NCBI RefSeq assembly: GCF_002878395.1 | Contig: NW_025856317.1 | Location: forward strand, 115,753-179,752 | DNA: 64,000 bases | Origin: Capsicum annuum | Taxonomy: Eukaryota; Streptophyta; Magnoliopsida; Solanales; Solanaceae | Reading direction: 5' to 3' | Shown here: one piece after another, positions 27,403-39,511 of the stretch | How positions within the stretch are numbered: the first letter of the stretch is position 1 | Layout: each line of letters opens with the position of its first letter | Made by a program: the position numbers and the translations under genes | Notes under the pieces: generated by a model | The model's input: only the letters and a program-made list of their open reading frames with translations | What the model was told of the DNA's origin: nothing | Databases searched by the model: none

Positions 27403-28300
27403 TGTAACAAATTGAAATTGCCTCCCGGGATGTCACACGGTGCTTAAGGCTACAAGTTTCCCCAAGCTAACCCTTTTGAGCCTGTTTCTACTAATAACAC
27501 TCATTTCAAGATGAAATAATTCAAATAATATTATAGTCATATCATAGGAAAGTAAATACGGAGAAAATGCTCGGTCTAAATGACCAAGCAATACTGGAAA
27601 ACCTCAACACAACCACAATCTGATAACTAGTCTGACAAAGCCTCTACTAATCCATGAACTAGAGAGCCATTGGGACGAGTCCCCAACTAACTCAAAAAGA
27701 ACTAAAAGTAATAACATAGTCTCTTAAATAATGAAATGTCTGACGATAGGTCCACGAACCATAAGGACTCATCACTGTAGGGATATAGACAGAGGTACTC
27801 GAAAGTCACTGAAGAGGATGGGACATACTACTTGGTGTGATGATCGAAGCGATGGTCCGTCGCTCAACCTGACGGTCCGTCGGATCATCTGTCGCATATT
27901 GTCCAGGATGAGGCCACACTGCCTGAGCGCGACGGTCTATCACAGCCTTGATAGTCCATCATTTTTACCATCGCACTTTGGCCAAAAAAGGTAGTCACTA
28001 CCTTTGTTACGACGGGCCGAGAAACGGTCCATCGGATTGTCCGTCGCACCTAAGCGATTCCAACTACTCTCAGTAAAAGGACTATAACTTCTCACCCCAT
28101 CACTAGATTTGGATGAAATTGGTATCGTTGGAATTCTAATTCAATTCTCTACATGAAAAAAAGTAAAATTTAAGAAAATTATATATAGTTGAAGCACCAA
28201 TAACTTGGGAAGTCACTTCTCTATCTTTTAGGGCCAGAATTAGACTTTCCTTGACACGCTCTAAGGTTCAGACTACAAGGGAACATTGCAGGGTCTTACA
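27403..28300 (-). repeat. 3' LTR with a ~2 kb internal deletion
   Basis: 898 bp against 2,956 bp for the 5' LTR. Both ends align with the partner: start TGTAAC...gatgtcacacggtgcttaag, end ...cttaca. The middle is missing: near 27,810-27,840 the text jumps from the '...gaggatgggac' stretch (partner ~33,740) to the 'gatcgaagcgatggtccgtcg' repeat cluster (partner ~35,515). The 87-codon frame 27,731-27,994 crosses that join and is not a gene. Confidence 0.8.
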
Positions 28301-28529
28301 ATATCTCCCCCTTAGAAACATTCGTCCTTGAATATTGCTAGTTAGAAAGGAACACAGGAAAACATAGTACACATAGGTAAAGCAAGTTGCTAAAATGAGT
28401 TCAAAATCTCTCTAAACTCTCGAATGCCTCAGAAATTCAAGAAATCATGCAAGAACAGATACATATAGCTGAACTTTAGATTAAAAGGGATGAATTAAGG
28501 AAGAATAATACCATCAAATTGATCTAAAC

Positions 28530-31500
28530 TTGCGGAAAAGAGGTGCGGATACTCTACTCATATGTCTTCTTCTGCCTCCCAAATAGCGCCCTCAATTGAC
28601 TGGTTCTGGCACAATACTTTGACCAAGGAAACCTCTTTGTTCCTCAGTCTACGGATCTGAAATTCTAGAATCTTAATAGGAATCTCATCGAATGAAAGAC
28701 TATTCTAAATATCAGCATTCTCTAAAAGATCTATCGCAATGAAATCACCAATGTGCTTGAGCATGGAGATATGAAAGATAGGATGAACGGCTGACAACTC
28801 TGCGGGCAACTCAACTTCATAGGCTACTTTACTATCACGACTCAAGACTCTATAGGGGCCAACATAATGGGAACTAAGATTCCCTTTTTTACCAAACCTT
28901 TTCACACTTTTCATGGGTGAAATCTTCAAGTATACCAAATCACCTACTTCAAACTCAAGATCTCTTCTGCTCACATCGGTATAAGTCTTTTGACGACTCT
29001 GGGCGGTCTTCAACCTCTCTCTAATCAACTTAACTTTCTTTATAGCTTCAAACACTGCATCAGGCCCAGTCATGGAAGTTTCACCCACTTAAAACCAACT
29101 AATGGGTATATACATCTCCTACCATACAAGGCCTTAAAAGGTGCCTTCCCGATTCTAGCATGGCAACTATTGTTATAGGCAAACTCTATCAATGGTAAAT
29201 GCTCATCCCAACTACATTTAAAATCAGGAGCACATGCCCTCAACATATCTTCAAGAGTCTAAATAGTCTTCTCAGCTTAACCATCTGTCTACGAATGAAA
29301 AGCAGAACTCAAAAGGACTTGGGTTCCAAGACCCTATTGGAACGCCCTCCAAAACTGAAAAGTAAATTGAGTGCCCCTAACCAAAATAATAGATGAGGGA
29401 ACTCTGTGCAGCTTGAATAATTCTCGAATATACAATCTAGCATAATCCTTAGTTGTATAAGACGTATGCACAGGCAAGAAATGCGCGAACTTAATCATCC
29501 TGTCTACAATAACCCAAATAGAATCATGATGATGCCGCGAAAGAGGCAACCCAATTATGAAGTCCATATTCACCACCTCCCACTTCTATATAGGTATACT
29601 AAACTCTTGCATGACACCACCAAGTATTTGGTGCTCTACCTTTACTTGTTGGCACGTTGCACACTTTTCTACGAACTCAGCTATATCCTTTTTCATACCA
29701 TTCCACCAATAGATTTCTCACAAGTCGTGGTACATCTTGGTAGTGTCGGTATGAATAGGATATTGTGCACCATCCGCTTCAGCCATAATCCTCTGCCTCA
29801 AATCATCAATACGCGGAACACATAATTTATCTTGCAATCTCGACATGCCATCTCCTCTATGGGAGAAAACCTCTACCTTTTGGCCCTTAACTGACTCCTT
29901 CAATCTGACCAAACTAGGATCCCTACATACTTCTCCTTCACTTTCGACACTAAAGAGGATTCAGAACTACTCTGTACCAACATACTCCCCTCGGCTGAAT
30001 CAAGCAACTTAACACCCAATTTAGCCAGACAATGCACATCGCGAGCTAAATCTTTCTTACCTTTCTCTACATGAGCAACACTACCCATAGATAATCTGTT
30101 AAGGGCATCCGCCACTATGTTGGCCTTTTTCGGGTGATACAACACACTCATATCATAGTCGTTTAACAATTCCAACCACCTTCTCTGTCTAAGATTCAAC
30201 TCCCTCTAAGTAAACACATATTGCAGGCTCTTATGATCAGTAAACACATCAACATAAACACCATAAAGATAGTGTCTCCAGATTTTCAAAGCAAAGACCA
30301 CAGCAGCTAACTCAAGATCTTGGGTTAGGTAATTCTTCTCATGCAGCTTTAACTTTCTAGAGGCATAGGCTATAACCTTACCTCTTTGCATTAATACAGA
30401 ACCCAAACCAATTCTAGAGGCATCACAATATACCATAAAATTATCTGTACCATCAGGCAAAGCCAACACAGGGGCTAAAGTAAGTCGAGTCTTCAACTCC
30501 TAAAAACTCTTCTCACAGGAATCTAACCACTGGAACTTAACTTTTTTTTGAGTCAACCGGGTCATGGGAGACGTAATAGAAGATAAACCTTCAACAAAAT
30601 GATGGTAGTAGCCCGCTACACCCAAGAAACTTCTAATGTTAGATGGGGATATAGGCCAAGACTAATTTTTCACAGCTTCTATCTTTGGGGATCAACTCTA
30701 ATCCCTTCGGATGAAACAACATGAACCAAAAAGGCTACAGACCTTAGCCAAAATTCACACTTACTAAATTTAGCGAACAAATGGTGATCTATAAGAGTTT
30801 GCAAGACAATTTGAAGGTGATTTGCATAGTCACTCTCACTACGGGAGTACGCAAGGATGTCATCTATGAACACTATGACAAATATATCGAGATATTTCTT
30901 GAACACTCGATTAATGAGGTCCATAAAAGTTGTTGGGGAATTAGTTAGCCCGAAAGACATGACTAAAAACTGAAAGTGACCATAGCAGGTTTAGAAGGCT
31001 GTCTTGGGAATATCATATTCTCTCACTTTAAGGTGATGATAGCTAAATCTAAGGTCTATCTTGGAGAAATAACTTGCACCTTGCAACTGATCAAATAATT
31101 CATCAATTCTTAGAAGAGGATACTTATTTTTGACTGTGACCTTATTAAACTAATGATAGTTAATGTACATATGCAAAGAACCATCTTTCTTTCGCATGAA
31201 TAAGACAGGTGCACCCCAAAGAGAAATACTAGGCTTAATAAAACCTTTGTCTAAATGATCTTTAAGTTGCTCTTTCAACTTCTTAAGCTCTAGAGGTGCC
31301 ATACGATATGGCGGAATAGAAATGGGATGAGTGTCAGGAAAAAGGTCAATCCCGAATTCTATCTCTCTATTGGGGGTACCCTTGGGAGATCTTCTGAAAA
31401 AACATCTAGAAACTCATTAACAATTTTGACTAACTGATTAGTTGAAGCCTCAGACTTAGTATCTTTGACTCTAACTAGGTGATAGATGCAACCCTTGGAT

Positions 31501-32099
31501 ATTAGCTTTCTGGATTTGATATAGGAGATAAAATAACTCTTGGGAAATACCAAACTCCCAGACAACTCAAAATATGGTTTATCAGGAACCTAAAACTTGA
31601 CCACATGGGTACAACAGTCTATAGATGCATAACAAGAATGAAGCCAATCCATATCTAGAATAAGGTCAAAATCCACCATGTCTAACTCTATCAAATCCAC
31701 AAGTATGACTCTATGAAGAATAGTAACAGGACAATCTCTATATAATTGTTTAGCAACAACTGACTCCTCTACTGGTGTAGAAACTAAGAAGGGCTCAAAA
31801 ATCTTTTTAGGACTTATTTTAATATTCACAGCTACAAGTGGGGTCACATAAGAGAGATTAGGCCCGGGCCCAACAACATATAAACATCAAAACAAAAGAT
31901 GTGGAGCATACCATTAACAAAATCAGGAGAGTCCTCCTGCTCCTAATGGGATGGTAAGGCATAGAATTTGTTCTGGCGTTGACCGCCAGTAGTGCTACAT
32001 GAAGCGCACGGGTGGGATGGGGTACAGGATCTGGTGCACTAGTAGCTTGTACCTGAGGTCGGGCATCTCTGTTCTCCTGTTTAGCATGAGGACAATCTC
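28530..32099 (-). pseudogene. Chromovirus pol: protease, RT, RNase H, integrase, chromodomain-like tail
   Basis: Pol processes the polyprotein, copies RNA into DNA and integrates it. From the 3' side of the plus strand backwards: a protease region at about 31,590-31,900, with the usual Asp of its D-x-G motif apparently lost (G-P-G visible) and an altered 'ILDMDWL' motif; the RT start at 31,359-31,565 (DVFSEDLP); the RT core at 30,679-30,960 with catalytic FIDDILAYS; RNase H at 30,206-30,496 (YCDAS, then DHKSLQY); the connection and zinc region at 29,718-30,199 (ADALNRLS, KMYHDL); the integrase core at 29,334-29,576 (MDFI present, second Asp replaced: VRGTQF); and an integrase C-terminal GPY module at 28,705-29,088. 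The tail ends near 28,530 with a WEAEED motif. Many stops lie between these islands. Confidence 0.88.
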
Positions 32100-33111
32100 T
32101 AAATCTGTGGCCCTACTTTCCATAACCAAAATAGCCCCTTAAATCTATGAAACACTCACCGGGATGATCCCTACCACACTTAGCACAAGGGGGATAACGA
32201 GGCCTATTACCAATACTGTTTTGTGACCTAGACAAAAAGGATCTTCCCCCCTTTCTCCTGCCTGCTTGTAGGTGCAGAAGCACTAGTTGATGAAGGCACT
32301 GGCATAGACAAATGCCTTTAAAACTGAGGGTGGTTCCCTCCATGGAACCTAGGTTGGCTATACTCATGCTGCTAAGATCTAGCACTCTTGTTACCCCTCA
32401 CTGGATCTCTCTCCCTAATCTTATCCACCTCTATCTACTGGGCATGCGTTATCAACCTAGCCAGATCCATATCCCTATACAGCATCGCAGTCCTACACTC
32501 CTTCAATACTAACCCAGAAACACCATTCACAACCTTTTTTATACTAACCCGGGTGTCAGAAATCAAATCAGGAGCGTACTTGGCCAACTGGTTTAACTTC
32601 AAGTAGTGCTCCTTAACATTTATGGAGCCCTGTCTCAAGTTCATAAACTCCTAAATCTCTTCCTCCCCCATCTTTAGTGGAAAGAACTTGTCCAAGAATG
32701 CATCTTGGAATATCTGCCAAGTCATAGGAGTAGCATTATCACCTCTACCCTTCCTCCATGATACAACCCAGTCATAAGTAATATCCTTTAGCCTATAAGA
32801 TGCCAACTCAACAATTTATTCCTTAGAAACATGCATCACCTGTATGATCTTTCTCACCTTCTTAAGGTACAACTATGGGTCCTCACCTGCCTTGGACCCA
32901 TAAAATCACGAATCCTAGCCATAGCTATATCCTCTCCCTGCTGATTAGTAATTGTGGCATAGTTATTACCCCGAACATTGGTGGTAAATGCTTGGGTTAA
33001 AGCCCGAAAGGCTTCCCAAAACTCTACATGAGACACAGTTTCATTCAAAGGATCAACAGGTGAGGGTTGCTCATCATCATTCTTGCGGGTATTCACTCTT
33101 CGGAGAGGCAT
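32100..33111 (-). pseudogene. Chromovirus gag (nucleocapsid)
   Basis: The start codon at 33,111 lies about 190 bases after the PBS, and the first 85 codons are open (MPLRRVNTRK...). A retrotransposon-gag core follows in pieces (32,435-32,644: FMNLRQGS, YLKLNQLAKYAP). A zinc knuckle, CAKCGRDHPGEC, is in the open stretch 32,113-32,385. The second knuckle expected after it has Cys-to-Tyr changes. At least one frame change near 32,860 and several stops make it non-functional. Confidence 0.82.
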
Positions 33112-33306
33112 TTTCTCAAATAGAATAGCATAAATTTTTAGATGAGAGGGACAACTTTTGGTATGATAGATTCTAAAAGAAGAAATAACTTTTTTTCCTA
33201 AAATGTCTCACAGCCTCTTGCTCATAGATGTAATGCGCTCCACACCGATGATCAAAAATCTACTTAACACGGCTTGTCAGACTCCCTAGGACTCCTTAAA
33301 ACCTTA

Positions 33307-33319
33307 GGCTCTGATACCA
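33307..33319 (-). other. Primer-binding site (tRNA-Met), perfect
   Basis: The complement reads TGGTATCAGAGCC, a 13 of 13 match to the plant tRNA-iMet PBS. It is four bases from the LTR start at 33,324. Confidence 0.9.
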
Positions 33320-33323
33320 AATT

Positions 33324-36279
33324 TGTAATGACCCAGAATCGCCTCTCAAGATGTCACACGGTACTTAAGGCTACACGTAGCCCTAAGGTAACCCTTTGAG
33401 CCTATTTCTACTAGTAACACTTATTCCAAGATGATATAATTCAAACACTAGCATAGTTATATCATATGAATGGAAATACAGAGAAAATGCTCGGTCCAAA
33501 TGACCAAGCAATATCGAAAAACCTCAATACAACCACAATCTGATAACTAGTCAGATAAAGCCTTTACTAATCCATGAACTAGATAGCCGTTGGGACAGGT
33601 CCCCAACTGACTCAAAATAAATTAAAAGTAATAACGTAGTCCGTTAAATGATAAAATATCTGATGATAGGTCCTCAAACCATAAGTACTCACCACTGTAG
33701 GGATATAGAAAGAGGTACTCTGAAGTCACTAAAGCGGATGGGACTGAGCACCTGAACCTATATTATAAAACAATGTAGCACATAGACGTATATGTGGATC
33801 AACACTTGGGAATGTACTAAGTATTTGGGGGTACATGCATTTATATAAAACAATATCAATACTCTTTAATCAAATCATGCATGCAATAAGAAATGACTCA
33901 CATGGCTTGAATAAGTATAAAATGTAAAGCTCATGAATCATGTAGAATGGAGCATGTAAGACAAATCTCGTGAGTTATCATAGTTTAACTTTAAAATCGG
34001 TAATCTTCTCTTATTCTCATTACCCATAGGCTAAAGGAAACTTTAAACAATGCTTTCAACTCATTGATTTGTCTCATGGAGATTAAAACTTCTTTAATGC
34101 TCAAGAACTCATAATTCTTTTGAACTTTAGTACTTGGAGTTCAGAATCATATAACTTTGAAACTTACTTGAAGGTATTTCATTTACTTTAGGAAAATATC
34201 TCATTTCATGCTTTAGGGAAATCATAATGTCTCAATAGAAAGATACTCTAGTTTAGGGAAATAACTTATCTCATAGTTTTAGAGAAAATACTTATATCAA
34301 GGGAAAGTACTTTGGTTTTAGGGAGCAAATCCGCTACTTTACTGTTAGGAAAATAACTTATATCAAGGGAGGTTCTCTTAATCGACTTAAACCATGTGAG
34401 CTACATGGAGTCTAACATTTTTTCCTCCTAAGGAAGAGACCTCACATTGAGCAGAGGCGTCATACTCTTGCCAAGGAGTATAACCTCAACTAAGTGATCA
34501 CTTATCTCGGACTCAAGCAAAATATCTCGAACTCAAGAAACAATCATCTCGGCCTTAGGACCAACCTATGGTGGAACATAGTTCTGGGGTAAGAAACCAT
34601 GGTAACTTACGCAACTCGGTGCTAAATACTACTCTCTATAATTTATCTCTCTCATCTTATGAAAATTCACTTTAGAATAATCTCATGGTTCAATAAGAAC
34701 CCAATAATCAAATCTGTAATATCATGTAGTGAAGTGGATTACAAAACTCCATGACCATTAGGTCAAAACATTTCTCAATAATCTTAGAATACTCAAATCA
34801 TAGGTGTTTATAGCACAAGAGTTCATAAAATTACAAATCTCAAGTAGAGCTCAATAACACATAATTCAATCTCAAGTTAAAACTCATCAAAAGCATAATA
34901 GATAGCATATATATTCATAACTCATGTAGAAATCTTGAAATTTCAGCAATTTGTCTCAAAATCTCAACATACTCATATACTTCAATATCTCAAATATTTC
35001 AACTATTAATTTCTCAAGGATTAAAATCATGGGGTTGCAATTTCTCAAGAAAACAAGTGAAAATCATGCCATTAGACTCTCAATTCATGAGAAACATCAA
35101 AATATTGCAATCAATAAAAAAAGAGTGAAAAACCCTAATTCAAATTTATGTAAAATCTCATAAATTGCAGAAAATCATAGTTTAAATAAGCCTTTGAGCA
35201 AAAGGATGGAAGGATTACCCTTGTTCAAAACTTCATATACCTTATATTATAAAATTGGATGAACGAGCTTGCTGTAAACTCCTTTTCTTACTCATGAGAC
35301 AGATTTCTTGCAACCTTTGAACTTGGGGAACTCAAATCTCAACTCAATTTGTAGAATCCATGGTGAGTTCTTGAGGAAAAAACCCTAGCCTTTGGATGTT
35401 TTAGGAGATAATGAGGTTATCAAGTTCGTTTAGAATATATCTGAGGGATAAAAGGGAAAAGACCCAAAAGCTCCTTTTAAAAAAGACTTTAAAATACTGA
35501 ATGGGGGCTGCGTCGATCGAAGCGATGGTCCGTCGGTAGCCTGGCGGTCGGTCGGGTTATCCGTCGCATGCTAGTTAGAAAAAGAACGTATTGCCTCAGT
35601 CTGATGGTCGAAGAAATGGTACGTCGCTCAGCCTGACGGTCAATTGGATCATCCGTCGCACATTGGCCAGGATGAGGCCACACTGTCTGAGTGCAACGAT
35701 CCCAGCGACGGTCCATCACAGCCTTGACGGTCCATCATATTGGTCATCACACTTGGGCCAAAAAAGAGAGTTACTGCCTTGGTTGTGACGGGTCGAGCGA
35801 TGGTTCGTCACTCAGCCTGAGGGTCTATCGGATCGTCCATCACACATTAGCCAGGATGAGGCCATACTGTCTGAGCGCGATGATCCCAGTGATGGTCCAT
35901 CGCAGCCTTGGCGGTCCATCATATTGGTCGTCATATTTGGTCCAAAAAAAAGAACTACTGCCTTGGTTGCGATGGGCCGAGCGATGGTCCTTCACAGATT
36001 CGATGGTCCGTCGGATCGTCCGTCGCACCCTGGCAGTTCCAATAACTCTCAGTAAAATAATCATAACTTCTTACCCCGATAACGGATTTGGACAAAATTG
36101 GTATCGTTGGAAAGATAATTCAATTATCTACATGACAATAAGTCAAATGTAACAAAATTTTATATAGTTGAAACACCAATCACTTGGGAAGTCACATCTC
36201 AACCTTTTAGGGCTGGAATTACACTTCGCTTGACACGCTCTAAGGCTCAGACTACTAGGGAACTTTGAGGGGGCTTACA
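33324..36279 (-). repeat. 5' LTR (2.96 kb) of the chromovirus
   Basis: It runs from TGTAATGACC to ...GGGCTTACA and is followed directly by the AAGCT duplication. It carries the conserved block 'ttggtatcgttggaaagata' (36,098-36,117) and a GC-rich repeat cluster just before it. Apparent ORFs here (35,591-35,788; 35,691-36,152; 35,840-36,064 minus) are readings of the repeat cluster. Confidence 0.85.
35505..36040. repeat. Cluster of CG-rich 'ggtccgtcg' words
   Basis: Variants of 'gcgatggtccgtcg', 'gacggtccgtcgga' and 'tcatccgtcgca' recur more than a dozen times over about 530 bases. Longer units of about 160-170 bases also repeat (for example 35,640-35,770 and 35,840-35,950). Many words are near-palindromes (CGACGGTCCGTCG type). 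The cluster is also in the deleted 3' LTR (27,840-28,050) and, reversed, in the solo LTR at 47,410-47,650. Confidence 0.75.
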
Positions 36280-36594
36280 AAGCTATCCATAATAATGATC
36301 ATAAAAATGATAACAACAATATCATTAACATCATGAATAACCAGCTACTCCAGACAGCCAAATACCTAGTCGAGCCTATGCGCACCCGTACCACCCCAAG
36401 CTCGGAAGGTTCAATAAATATATAATAACGCAAGGCATATTATTAACCCATATATATGCAACTGTCCCATACCGGTTGGTAAATATTGGTGCATACGGGT
36501 GATAGGCGATGCAAATGCAGAAATGAATGCAAAGTACACAATCAATAAATTAACTCATCATATATATCCTCATAAGGACTATCATCATCGTAAT

Positions 36595-36990
36595 CAACCT
36601 TTGACATTGACGTGTATTAACACATCATCAATATATCCTTCAGTCTTGCCAGGTATGAACATTATCATAACAATATCCTCCAACCTTGTCGGGTATTAAT
36701 ATATCATCAATATATCCTCCGCCCTTGTCGGGTATCAACATATCATCAATAGTATCCTCTTGGCTTGCTGTGGACTAACATATAATCAATATATCCTCCA
36801 GCTTTATCGGGTATCAACATCATCACAACAGTATCCTCTGGCCTTGTTGGGTATTAATATCATCACACTAGTATCCTCTGGCCTTTTTGGGAATCAATAT
36901 CATCACAATAGTATCCTCTAGCCTTGTCGGGTATCAATATTATCACAATAGTATCCTCTAGCCTTGTCGGGTATCAATATTATCACAATT
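36595..36990. repeat. ~40-bp tandem array in the second LARD LTR
   Basis: Same unit as 18,388-18,765. The last two units ('ctagccttgtcgggtatcaa...') are nearly identical, so the array has changed after the two LTRs separated. Confidence 0.8.
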
Positions 36991-38089
36991 ACCATTACCG
37001 AATAAGATACTCTAAAATACTTATAATTATAGACATTTCACCATATAATATCTATCTAGTTGATACTTACTAACTGCTCGTTATTAGCTAACCAACACTT
37101 ATTATAATAAAATAACTAGTTTTCTATTCATCACATAACCTCTAGTTATCAGTATAAACCTTATTCTTCACATAATCCTTATTCACGAGATAACAACTAA
37201 GAAATATTTGTTTAATAGTAAATATCTAACATCTAGTCAAGGTTCATATTAGACAAAAACCATTATTTACCCACTATTATTACAACTAATCATCCTATAT
37301 CCGTTAATTATTACTAGACAACACATTACTAATTGTCACCTAACCATCTTTTATTAACTGACACCATTCATTAATTAACCATCGTAGCTAACATGTTTAA
37401 ACTAAGCAAGATTCATTAACTAATACATTAGATACCTAGTCATCAAGTGCTATAGTCTCCTAATTGACAACTAGTTACCATAAAGCTTAATTGTCTAATA
37501 AGAAGAGTAGTCATAAGATCATTGTTTAACTATAATCACATCATTTATAATTGTAAATAATCATGAATGTACTGAATCTATGCATGCCATCACCAATATT
37601 AAATCAGTGGAATAATAAGCATTGTACCATATCTTCCTCTATCCCATACTGGAGAGATATGTATACAAACATATGCATATTTAAAGTCATAAATTGTAAT
37701 CACATCATCACATATAATGATAAACACTTCTCATATATTTAATCAATATTATAACACGACCCTTTGACCATTAATTTATCCAGAATAATCACTACATCAT
37801 AATGATGGCCTTAGGCCCATACACATATCCGAGACTTATATTAATAATCACATTTATCAGTCGTTGCATACCTCTAATTGTCTCACATATTGGAGGCATC
37901 TCACACGTAGGAGGCATAATATAAATAAGCATACAATAATATCTCACACGAGAGGCATATAACTTCTAGGAGGTATAATATATATAGATATGTAACCATC
38001 TATAGGGTATCATATATCAAAAGGTCATACATTGTGACTGCTAGGAATATAGCTTTTCTAGGCCAATTTACATCCAAGAGGAACATCGT

Positions 38090-38370
38090 CTCTATAAGAC
38101 CAATAATCATGACTAAAGAAAATAGAAACTCTATAGGACAATCATCATGTCTTGGATAAAATAGCATCGCTATAGGCCAATCATTATGTCTTGGATAAAA
38201 TAGCATCTCTATAGGCCAATCATCAAGTCTAAGATGAAATAGCATCTCTATAGGTCAATTGTCAAGTTTAAGAGGAAATAGTATCTCTATAGGTCAATCA
38301 TCAAGTCTAAGAAGAAATAGATCCTCTATAGGCCAATCATCAAGTCTAAGAGGAAATAGCATCCCATTAG
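38090..38370. repeat. 39-bp tandem array in the second LARD LTR
   Basis: About seven to eight units, against about six in the other LTR. Two neighbouring units share the variant 'tcttggataaaatagcatc', which is absent from the other array. Confidence 0.8.
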
Positions 38371-39511
38371 GCCACATAGCGTATCTAGGAGGAGTATCAT
38401 CTCTAAATATCTAATATCACTTCAAAAAGAAGTATCATAATCATAACTCAAATGCCACAATCTAATAATACAATACAAGTTATCAAGTTATGAAGTAAAC
38501 TTATTCTAAGGTTTACTTACCTCATCTATGTCTAATGTCTGCACTAAGTCCACAAGACTTGACACAAACTTAGGCCTAAGTGGGCTAAGTGATCCCACAT
38601 CTAGTTTGTTTTCTAGATGTCAAGTGATCCATATTCAAGCCTAAGAGAGAAACTATAACTAGAAACAACGGGACTCAAGTCAACTCTATCCAACTTATGG
38701 TTTCAAGACTACCACATAAGCCCAATAAGGCTAAATATAAAAATCATGCTTCAAATTCTAAAACCATATTCCAAACATAGCATTATATCATATCAACATT
38801 ATAACTAATTTAAACTAAAGGGGGAAGGCAATAGGATAAAAAAGGTTTTTAAACATGCCATTTTACGAGTCCAAAACCCACATTTATCCCTCAACCATCA
38901 ATAATTAAGGCCAATTTATCCTACTCATAATCAATCCTAACATCCATAGTCACACATAACATATATTACACTTCATCTATGAAGAAAAGTAAACAAAAGT
39001 CTACCTCAAGGTCAAACTGTAAAACCTTACTTTATGCACCACATTCTCGTCTTCACTTTACAATCCTCAAAATGTCATCACACTATTAAAACCATAATCT
39101 ACTCATCAATATGAGTTTATTGATGCCAATATTAAATTATTCTGATTCGATTCCAAAAACAACACCAAAACCCCAAGTGGGTCCGACTATGGAAAATGAG
39201 TTTTCGAGACCAACCCAATGTTCACACATAAACAAGGAATCATAACCCTTAAGAAATGGGTGAAAATTAAGCATACTTAGGGCTAAAATCAAACCCTAAG
39301 CTAAATCAGAATTTTGGGTACAAACTATGAAATGCAAGCATGAATTCAAGAAATTCTTACCTTAATCTTGAAGATAATCATGATCTAAGGTGATAATTAG
39401 GCTCCCAAGTCATCCCCCATGACCAATTTTGAGTTATTACACTCATTTTGGGGTTCCTAGATCTAATGGTGAAGGGTAACTGCCTCAAGTGTGTCTTGAG
39501 GCCTTTATATA

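Larger units (their letters stand above)
27403..36279 (-). mobile_element. Tekay/Del-type Ty3/gypsy chromovirus (gag-pol, minus strand)
   Basis: A full-length, 8.9 kb, decayed retrotransposon inserted in the LARD LTR. The target duplication AAGCT is at 27,398-27,402 and 36,280-36,284. The LTRs begin TGTAA and end TTACA. On the minus strand the order is 5' LTR (33,324-36,279), a perfect 13-base tRNA-Met PBS, gag, protease, RT, RNase H, integrase, a chromodomain-like tail, and 3' LTR (27,403-28,300). RT-RNase H-integrase order marks Ty3/gypsy. The integrase tail with a GPY/F-type module and a terminal 'WEAEED' motif fits Tekay/Del chromoviruses. Stops and frame changes mean it cannot move by itself. 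Confidence 0.88.

Noticed and set aside
35691..36152. 153-codon open frame on the plus strand, among the longest in the window
   Set aside because: It reads through the 'ggtccgtcg' repeat cluster of the LTR, overlaps open frames on both strands, and has no domain. A repeat artefact.
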